NCBI RefSeq assembly: GCF_009769755.1
Contig: NZ_SDWJ01000002.1
Location: 372,001-436,000 of the forward strand
DNA: 64,000 nt
Direction: 5' to 3'
DNA from: Sphingorhabdus profundilacus
GTDB lineage: Bacteria > Pseudomonadota > Alphaproteobacteria > Sphingomonadales > Sphingomonadaceae
Shown here: positions 58,037 through 64,000 of the stretch, piece by piece
Numbering within the stretch: the stretch's first letter is position 1
Layout: each line of letters begins with the position of its first letter
The notes under the pieces: model-generated
Seen by the model: the letters and a program-made list of their open reading frames with translations, nothing else
Databases searched by the model: none
Told to the model about the DNA's origin: nothing
Translations under genes and position numbers: made by a program

Positions 58037-58687
58037 ATGTATAAAATCCTGTTGATCGTCGACGCTTCATTTTTTGCCCATGGATTCAGCCACTATGTCG
58101 GCGGCCTGGATAGTTTTGAGGTCGACACTATTGGCACGACCGAAACGGCAATTTCGAAGATCGATATGGCATTGGCGGATCTGGTCGTTCTCGACCCGCA
58201 TATGGATGGTGGCGCGGGCAGCGACGTCTTGAAATATCTGCGCCTGCATTCCCCGGATCTGCCGGTTATTCTTCTCACCGCACATATTGACCCCGAACGG
58301 ACAATTGAGGCGATGCAAATGGGGGTAAAGGGAATAGCCTTAAAAGACAGCATTCCCGACACGATTGTTCGGGGTATCAAAACCGTTTTGGCAGGCGGAT
58401 TTTGGTTTGACGAAAATGTAACGAAACCCGCTTTGCAATATTCCGCCGATCGACCAAATCGTGTTACGCGTTCTGACGAACTGCTTACCAAAAGAGAGCA
58501 TCAGATTGTAGATCTCGTCTGCCTTGGCTTGCGAAACCGACAGATTGCCGATCAATGCAGCCTGACCGAAGGCACTGTCAAAATTCACCTTAACAGTATT
58601 TTCCGGAAATTGAGCTTATCTTCACGCGCCGAACTTATCGTCAACCGCGAAGATCTACGTTCGAAAAAGGCCGTTCCGGTAAACTGA
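58037..58687 (+). CDS. NarL/LuxR-type response regulator
   Basis: A 216-residue regulator. The receiver domain has LLIVDASFF (one acidic residue where two are usual), phosphoacceptor Asp53 in VVLDPHMDGG, Thr80 in ILLTAH and Lys102 in GIALKDS. The C-terminal LuxR HTH is LTKREHQIVDLVCLGLRNRQIADQ, SLTEGTVKIHLNSIFRKL. No histidine kinase is adjacent. The missing second acidic-pocket residue (Ala10) could alter phosphorylation. Confidence 0.88.
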   Translation: MYKILLIVDASFFAHGFSHYVGGLDSFEVDTIGTTETAISKIDMALADLVVLDPHMDGGAGSDVLKYLRLHSPDLPVILLTAHIDPERTIEAMQMGVKGIALKDSIPDTIVRGIKTVLAGGFWFDENVTKPALQYSADRPNRVTRSDELLTKREHQIVDLVCLGLRNRQIADQCSLTEGTVKIHLNSIFRKLSLSSRAELIVNREDLRSKKAVPVN

Positions 58688-58912
58688 ATTGTGGCGCGCC
58701 CTCAAGCGCGTGATGGTCGCGCCATATCCGGTGTTCATTGCTGACCCGATACAGGGTCGTGTCGCCCGTCCGGAAAATTGGACGCTTTACTGGATCAAAT
58801 GGGATTGCCCGACACCCCAACCGATGATTTGCGATTAGCCTCAGAAGCACACATCAGCTGTCGTCAAATCTGGGTTAAAGTGCCGGGCTTCCTTGCCCCC
58901 TTGGGTAAGGAA

Positions 58913-61426
58913 CTAAAACTTATATCCGACTTCGACCCCGATCAGGCGGCGCGCACCCGGCGAAATGAACGATCCGCCAAATTCAATAGCAGGGATCGCT
59001 TCGTTGATATATTTGCGATCTAGCATATTGTCGGCAAAAGCGGTGAGGTTCCAGTTTTCACCTTCCAACCCAAAGCGCAGGTTCAGCACGCCGAAAGCAT
59101 CACGCTTTGCGACGCTATAATTGGCATTCCCGACAAAACCCGGAAGCGCCAAAGCTGAAATAGGCAAAAGCTGGCTGAAAATGGTGGCGCGTGTCTGGTC
59201 CTGCACTGTGTGGAACCATGTAGGTCCGGTGATGCGGTAATCAGCGCGCATCACCAAATCGAGGCTGTCATTGAGCGGCGTATCGATCTGGCTACCGAGG
59301 TTTATGGTATAGTCGGCGGTATATGGCGATTTATTTCCGACCGTATAAGGCCGCGAGGCATTGGCCTTGATCTCGCTGTCGGTAAGGTTGACCGAGCCGA
59401 ACATCTTCCAGCCATCGATGATTTTTACGGTCGTGTTAAACTCGACGCCCTTCACATCGACCTTGTCGATATTGGAAACAACGCGCAACAAACCGAAAGA
59501 GCCGACGAAAAATTCAAAAAACTGCATGTCGGTGATGCGCGTATAATAGCCTGCAAGGTCAAAAGTTACGCGATTGTCAAACAACGAGCCCTTGATACCA
59601 GCTTCAAACGCGCTGGACCGTTCTTTGCGGAACTGGTCGTTGATTGTCACGCCAGCTGCGATTTCCGGGATATTGAAGTTGGTGTTCACCAACGCCGAAG
59701 ACCCAGTATTGTTGAAACCACCCGATTTGAACCCGATGCCCCAATTGGCATAGATATTGGTGGAACTATTCGGTGTGAAGCTGAGCGTAAGCTTCGGCTG
59801 AAGCTGCTTGAAACTAGCCGACTTGTCCGCAATGCCACCCGTTGCAGGCAGACCGGGATTGATTTTTGCGCCTGTTATCGGGTCAAAAACATTAGGCACC
59901 AGATTGGATGTGCTACGATCCTCTATATCATATCGTAAAGCCACGCCGGCCTTGAACTTGTCAGACGCAGCATAATCAACCGAGCCGAACGCAGCATAGA
60001 CATCGGTTTTGAATTTGTCCGAAAACAACTGCGACGTAGGGTTATTGCTGCCCGGTGCATTGTAAAGCAAGCGGCTTACACCCAATCCCAGATCGGCACC
60101 CAAGCTGACGCCGACCGAACGGTCAATATGCAGACCATATACACCCAATTGCCAATCCAGCGGTCCATCGCCATTGGAGGCCAGACGGATTTCTCCGCTA
60201 AAATCCTTTTGGTTACGGATTTGCAATTGCGTGCCATCGCAGGTGGTCGGGCTATATGCTCCGAAAGTTGAACCGGTTGTCGGCGCAAAGATGAAAGGCA
60301 CCGGCACTTGCCCTATGAACCCGGGCGCGTTTACCGGAAAACCGGTAAGCGCTGCTGTGGTAGCAAAACATTGGTTCTGCACCGCTAAATTGGTTGCATT
60401 CGCAGGGGCACCCAAAGCGGGCGAGATATACCGCGCAAAGTCCGCAGATGTGCCGTCTGCGGTCAGGCTTTGGTCAACATCCGAAAACAGTGCCCAAGCG
60501 GTTAGCTTTGTCGATCCGAAGTCATGTTCCAGCTTGGCAGAAACATCGATGGATCGCTGGTCATTGGTTGGGCGGATGTTGCCATAATAGCCCAGTTCAT
60601 GGTCGTCGACATCTTCAAAGAAGGCGCCGCCAAAGGCTTCGATATGGAATACCGAGTTGAAGTTGATCGATGCGCCCGAAAGTTTGGAATAGCGCGTCTT
60701 TACATCGATGTTCGTTGAATCGCCAATATCGGCCACAAATCGTGCATCGATTGAATACACCTCCTGATCGTCTACAACTTTGCGGTCGAGAAACGTATTT
60801 CGATAGAAACCATCGGTCGTCCGGTAGTTACCCGAGAGCACAAGGCCGGCATTATCGCCAATCGGAGCTGATATATAGGCAGAGCCTTCGATAGTTTGTT
60901 CATTGGCATAGCTAAATTTCACCGCTCCTTCGAATGTGTCGCCAGGCTTGACCGTCGAAATAACAATCGCGCCCGCGGCAGCATTACGACCGTAGATCGC
61001 GCCTTGCGGCCCCTTCAATATTTCGATCTGGCGCAGCGTTCCTTGTGTCTGGTTCAACTGGGCAGTGTTGGTTTTCAATATGCCGTCGACGACAAGCGCG
61101 ACAGAGCTTTCGGCATCACGTGCACCGTTGATGCCACGAATGTTAATCTGCGTATCACCGGCCTCTGCCGTGCCTGTGACGATTGTCACGCCGGGCGTCA
61201 ATTGTGCGAAACCCTGTGCATTATCCGCCCCGGTCTTGGCGAGTGAATCCGCGTCGATCACCGACACTGATGCCGGCACATCCACGAGCCGTTCATTCTG
61301 CCGGCGGGCGGTGACGATGATTTCTTCCGACTCGGCACCGTCTTCAGCATCTTGCGCGAACGCCATGCTGGGCAACATTGCGGCGGCCGCAATGGACGTG
61401 AGGAGTGCACTTTTGGTGATACGCAT
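58913..61426 (-). CDS. TonB-dependent receptor
   Basis: An 837-residue outer-membrane transporter. Signal peptide about 1-24 (AAAAMLPSMAFAQ), a TonB-box-like EEIIVTARRQ, then a plug domain (VPASVSVIDADSLAKTG, INIRGINGARD, ILKGPQGAIYGRNAAAGAIVI) and a 22-strand barrel ending in VGYKF. It is of the sphingomonad catabolic type, with no siderophore signature. It is divergent from a GntR regulator, whose operator TTGTATACAA lies between them, so uptake is probably tied to the pathway further right. Confidence 0.92.
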   Translation of the reverse strand: MRITKSALLTSIAAAAMLPSMAFAQDAEDGAESEEIIVTARRQNERLVDVPASVSVIDADSLAKTGADNAQGFAQLTPGVTIVTGTAEAGDTQINIRGINGARDAESSVALVVDGILKTNTAQLNQTQGTLRQIEILKGPQGAIYGRNAAAGAIVISTVKPGDTFEGAVKFSYANEQTIEGSAYISAPIGDNAGLVLSGNYRTTDGFYRNTFLDRKVVDDQEVYSIDARFVADIGDSTNIDVKTRYSKLSGASINFNSVFHIEAFGGAFFEDVDDHELGYYGNIRPTNDQRSIDVSAKLEHDFGSTKLTAWALFSDVDQSLTADGTSADFARYISPALGAPANATNLAVQNQCFATTAALTGFPVNAPGFIGQVPVPFIFAPTTGSTFGAYSPTTCDGTQLQIRNQKDFSGEIRLASNGDGPLDWQLGVYGLHIDRSVGVSLGADLGLGVSRLLYNAPGSNNPTSQLFSDKFKTDVYAAFGSVDYAASDKFKAGVALRYDIEDRSTSNLVPNVFDPITGAKINPGLPATGGIADKSASFKQLQPKLTLSFTPNSSTNIYANWGIGFKSGGFNNTGSSALVNTNFNIPEIAAGVTINDQFRKERSSAFEAGIKGSLFDNRVTFDLAGYYTRITDMQFFEFFVGSFGLLRVVSNIDKVDVKGVEFNTTVKIIDGWKMFGSVNLTDSEIKANASRPYTVGNKSPYTADYTINLGSQIDTPLNDSLDLVMRADYRITGPTWFHTVQDQTRATIFSQLLPISALALPGFVGNANYSVAKRDAFGVLNLRFGLEGENWNLTAFADNMLDRKYINEAIPAIEFGGSFISPGARRLIGVEVGYKF

Positions 61427-61474
61427 TTGACAAAACTCCCTAGTTTTCGCTTTTATTGCTTTGGCGACAGCTTA

Positions 61475-61484
61475 TTGTATACAA
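61475..61484. promoter_or_regulatory. GntR operator TTGTATACAA, TonB receptor/GntR intergenic copy
   Basis: A perfect 10-bp palindrome 49 bp from the receptor start and 31 bp before the GntR start. The same sequence occurs at 62202-62211. FadR-subfamily GntR proteins commonly bind TGTATACA-like dyads. Confidence 0.75.
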
Positions 61485-61514
61485 ATACCATTCGTCAAGA
61501 GGAGCATTGCACCT

Positions 61515-62189
61515 ATGTCACGGGCATCGGATCGCGCTTATGATCATATCCGCAACCTGATCCTGTCCGGTGAATTGTCACCGGGGGAACAGATCCGTGA
61601 GGAGGCTTTGGCCGAGTTATGCGGCGTTTCGCGGACGCCGGTGCGCGACGCCCTGCGACGGCTGGAAGCCGAGCTTTTCATTCGCCGGAACGAATCACAG
61701 CGCAGCTTTGTCGCTGACTGGTCGCTCGATGATCTAGAAGAAGCTTTCCAGTTGCGCGCCATGTTGGAAGCTTATGGCGCAAGGCGCGCCGCCAAGCGGA
61801 TTTCCTGGGACCAACTCGCTCGTCTGCGGTCCCACAATGATGCAATTCGCCAGGCAATCACGGCCTCCACACCTGATATCCCGAAATTTCTGGACCATAA
61901 CCGGCAATTCCACGCCATCGTCCTGGAGGCCGCGGGGTCCGAACGACTATCGGGCATGCTGGCACAAGTGATTGAACAGCCTGTCGTTCTGCGGACAGCG
62001 CGGCAATATGACATGGAAAATCTGAAGCGTTCGCACCATGAGCATGACGAACTGCTCATTGCATTCGACAATCGCGATGGAGAATGGGCGGCCGCCGTGA
62101 TGACAGGTCATATCCGCCGCGCCTTCCACGCCTATGCTGCGGCGCATTCGGGCGACACCGAAATCCACCGAACAGATGAGGCCGCATAA
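61515..62189 (+). CDS. GntR-family regulator with FCD domain
   Basis: A 224-residue repressor-type protein. The winged helix is at the N-terminus (AYDHIRNLILSGELSPGEQIREEALAELCGVSRTPVRDALRRLE), followed by an all-helical FCD effector domain with metal-type ligands in DIPKFLDHNRQFHAIVLEAAG and HEHDELLIAF. The start ATG is preferred to an upstream TTG-region opening. It probably represses the divergent receptor and the downstream lyase operon, and senses an organic acid or CoA ester intermediate. Confidence 0.88.
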   Translation: MSRASDRAYDHIRNLILSGELSPGEQIREEALAELCGVSRTPVRDALRRLEAELFIRRNESQRSFVADWSLDDLEEAFQLRAMLEAYGARRAAKRISWDQLARLRSHNDAIRQAITASTPDIPKFLDHNRQFHAIVLEAAGSERLSGMLAQVIEQPVVLRTARQYDMENLKRSHHEHDELLIAFDNRDGEWAAAVMTGHIRRAFHAYAAAHSGDTEIHRTDEAA

Positions 62190-62201
62190 TCCTGTTTGAT
62201 T

Positions 62202-62211
62202 TTGTATACAA
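62202..62211. promoter_or_regulatory. GntR operator TTGTATACAA, lyase operon copy
   Basis: Second perfect copy, 21 bp before the lyase start and 12 bp after the gntR stop. A roadblock or promoter-proximal operator fits this place. Confidence 0.75.
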
Positions 62212-62232
62212 TTATGGCATCATTTATGTGTG

Positions 62233-63144
62233 ATGAGCATTTCCGGTCGTATTGAATTTGTCGAAGTCGGGCCGCGTGATGGCCTGCAAAATGAAAAGCT
62301 GCTTGTGTCCACCCAGGACAAGCTGGCGCTGATCAACCGTGCGATAGACGCAGGAGCGCGGCGGATCGAAGTGACCAGTTTCGTGAACCCGACCCGCGTC
62401 CCGCAAATGGCCGACGCCGAGTCGGTATGCGCGGGATTGCCGGTGCGGGATGATACGACCTTCATCGGTCTGGTTATGAATATGCGCGGCGCGGAACGTG
62501 CGCTGGCCACGGGCCGCATCGACCAGCTTGGGGCCGTCGCCGTGGCAACAGATCGCTTTGCCATGGCGAACCAGGGCCAGACCAGCGACGAATCGGTTCA
62601 GGCGGCCAAAAGCATTATCGCCCTTGCAAATGCCGAAGGCCGCACCGCCCAATGCACGATCGCGGCCTCGTTCGGCTGCCCGTTTGAAGGCGAAGTCGCG
62701 CAGGACCGTGTTGTCGCGATGGCGGCTGCGCTTGCAGAGGCCGGGCCGGTCGAGATTGCCCTTGCCGATACGATCGGCGTCGGCAACCCTGCCCATGTGG
62801 CCGAACTGGTCGCGCGCGTGCGGGATGCCATTGCGCCCCTGCCGGTCCGCGTCCATTTCCACAATACCCGCAACACCGGCCTTGCCAATGTCTGGGCCGC
62901 GGTGACTGCGGGTGCCAGCATCATCGACGCCTCGATCGGCGGCTTGGGCGGATGCCCCTTCGCCCCGGGCGCGGCAGGAAATGTGCCGAGCGAAGATGTC
63001 GTCTACATGCTGGAACGCGCGGGCATTGATACCGGCATGGATCTGGATCGGTTGATCGAAACCAGCCGCTGGCTTTCGGACATAATGGGAAGAAAACTGC
63101 CCGGCATGGTGGCGCAATCGCCCGCCTTTCCTGTGGCAGCTTAA
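62233..63144 (+). CDS. Hydroxymethylglutaryl-CoA lyase family protein
   Basis: A 303-residue TIM-barrel aldolase. Metal and substrate motifs are FVEVGPRDGLQNE, SFVNPTRVPQMAD, CTIAASFGCPFEGEV, HFHNTRNTGLANVWAA and the active-site cysteine loop GGLGGCPFAPGAAGN. HMG-CoA lyase splits HMG-CoA to acetoacetate and acetyl-CoA in leucine breakdown; in this context (GntR control, next to a hydantoinase-like gene) a related acyl-CoA may be the true substrate. The ATG at 62233 follows a GTG in frame. Confidence 0.88.
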   Translation: MSISGRIEFVEVGPRDGLQNEKLLVSTQDKLALINRAIDAGARRIEVTSFVNPTRVPQMADAESVCAGLPVRDDTTFIGLVMNMRGAERALATGRIDQLGAVAVATDRFAMANQGQTSDESVQAAKSIIALANAEGRTAQCTIAASFGCPFEGEVAQDRVVAMAAALAEAGPVEIALADTIGVGNPAHVAELVARVRDAIAPLPVRVHFHNTRNTGLANVWAAVTAGASIIDASIGGLGGCPFAPGAAGNVPSEDVVYMLERAGIDTGMDLDRLIETSRWLSDIMGRKLPGMVAQSPAFPVAA

Positions 63145-63155
63145 GGGAGAAGAAT

Positions 63156-64000
63156 ATGGGTTATCGTTTGGGAGTTGACGTAGGCGGGACATTTACGGAC
63201 CTGTTGCTGTTCAATTCCGACACCGGAGCCTTTTGGCGCCACAAGACCCCTTCGACGCCGCACGACAGCAGCGAAGGCATTTTGACTGGCGTAACCGCAA
63301 TATGCGGGCAGGCCGGGGTCGCGACCGCCGAGATTGACTATTTCCTGCATGGAACAACCGTCGCCACCAATGCGGTCCTGGAAGGTAAAGGTGCACGCGT
63401 CGGCCTGATCGTGACCGAAGGCTATCGCGATATCATGCAAATCGCCCGGTCCTATGTCCCCGGCGGCCTTGCCGCATGGATCATCTGGCCCAAGCCTACG
63501 CCGCTTGCCGCGCTGGAAGATACGGTGACCGTGGGTGGCCGCATGAATGCCCAAGGCGGCGAAGTACGCCCGCTGGACGAGGCAGGTGCCCGCGCCGCGC
63601 TGATGCAGTTGAAAGACAAGGGCGTCGAAGCCATTACCGTCAGCTTCATGAACGCCTACACCAATGGCGCACACGAGGCGCGCGTTGGTGAATTGGCGCG
63701 CGAGATTTTTCCCGATGCGCCGATATCGCTAAGCCACGAAGTGCTGCCCGAAATGCAGGAATATGAGCGGACATTGACCACGGTGGCCAATGCTGCCGTC
63801 CGGCCGGTGGTCAGCAAATATGTCTCCAACCTGCGCGACAAGCTTGCGGTGTCGGGCTTTTCGGGAAAGCTGTCCTTGCTGCGGTCCGATGGCGGCCTGA
63901 TGTCTGCACAAAAGGCGCAGGAGCATCCGGTCAATATCCTGATGTCCGGTCCGGCAGGCGGCGTGACCGGCGCGCTTTGGGTCGGTAAAAATGCAGGTAT
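63156..64000 (+). CDS. Hydantoinase/5-oxoprolinase subunit A (3' end outside window)
   Basis: The first 281 residues of a protein of about 690. The N-terminus YRLGVDVGGTFTDLLLFN is the HyuA-type ATP-binding start. FLHGTTVATNAVLEGKGARVGLIVTEGYRDIMQIARS and SLLRSDGGLMSAQKA with MSGPAGGVTGA follow. HyuA works with HyuB to open hydantoin, oxoproline or, in related enzymes, carboxylate ketones such as acetone or acetophenone using ATP. Purine-rich GGGAGAAG precedes the start. It shares an operon with the lyase gene. Confidence 0.92.
   Translation, partial: MGYRLGVDVGGTFTDLLLFNSDTGAFWRHKTPSTPHDSSEGILTGVTAICGQAGVATAEIDYFLHGTTVATNAVLEGKGARVGLIVTEGYRDIMQIARSYVPGGLAAWIIWPKPTPLAALEDTVTVGGRMNAQGGEVRPLDEAGARAALMQLKDKGVEAITVSFMNAYTNGAHEARVGELAREIFPDAPISLSHEVLPEMQEYERTLTTVANAAVRPVVSKYVSNLRDKLAVSGFSGKLSLLRSDGGLMSAQKAQEHPVNILMSGPAGGVTGALWVGKNAG

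Noticed and set aside
58778-59023. 81-codon plus-strand frame after the NarL-type regulator
   Set aside because: Half of it is antisense to the TonB receptor C-terminus, and no signal supports translation.

Overview
The window looks like chromosomal DNA of a sphingomonad-type alphaproteobacterium (Sphingomonadales). The basis is a complete ybgC-tolQ-tolR-tolA-tolB-pal cluster, a sphingomonad-like TonB-dependent receptor, metX-metW, glnD with ACT domains, compact flagellar genes, and many copies of short palindromic repeats (CCCTGAACTTGTTTCAGGG and CCCTCCCGCTTGCGGGAGGG types) that I associate with this group. Genus and species cannot be fixed from sequence alone.

Layout. 0-12 kb: the tail of an Mla/MCE lipid-transport cluster, an RlpA-like protein, gyrB, an acyl-CoA synthetase, a small methyltransferase, an ABM/MFS pair, a LysR regulator, two tandem secreted paralogues and a GFA protein. 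12-25 kb: an S9 prolyl oligopeptidase, midA-lgt, a second acyl-CoA synthetase, glnD, and a minus-strand run of TPR protein, hydrolase, DUF6356-like, M48 peptidase and DUF898 genes. 25-30 kb: the Tol-Pal envelope cluster, with a MITE-like element sitting directly on the pal stop codon. 30-36 kb: a membrane protein/XRE regulator pair behind a perfect palindrome, a solitary 1108-residue trimeric autotransporter, and metX-metW.

36.8-47.9 kb: a flagellar cluster, flgBCDEFGHIJKL-motAB, followed by a sigma-54 activator without a receiver domain. A textbook -24/-12 promoter precedes flgB, so the activator and its likely target lie at opposite ends of the same cluster. Several structural proteins are reduced: FlgD and FlgE are short, FlgJ has no muramidase domain, and FlgH has no cysteine.

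48.3-53.9 kb: an accessory segment beginning at tRNA-Leu(GAG). It holds an integrase remnant, a SARP-like/TolB-like/TPR regulator, three TTGACG repeats with exact 11-bp period just after that regulator, two paralogous secreted proteins each preceded by a duplicated 88-nt leader, a SnoaL-like protein and a truncated amino-acid permease. A near copy of the tRNA 3' junction lies at the far end. This is the best candidate for an undescribed system.

53.9-64 kb: an ion-channel-like/TraR/DUF465 operon, a bifunctional beta-oxidation enzyme, a two-PilZ protein and a NarL-type regulator. Last comes a TonB receptor divergent from a GntR regulator, with an HMG-CoA-lyase-like/hydantoinase operon that shares the TTGTATACAA operator.
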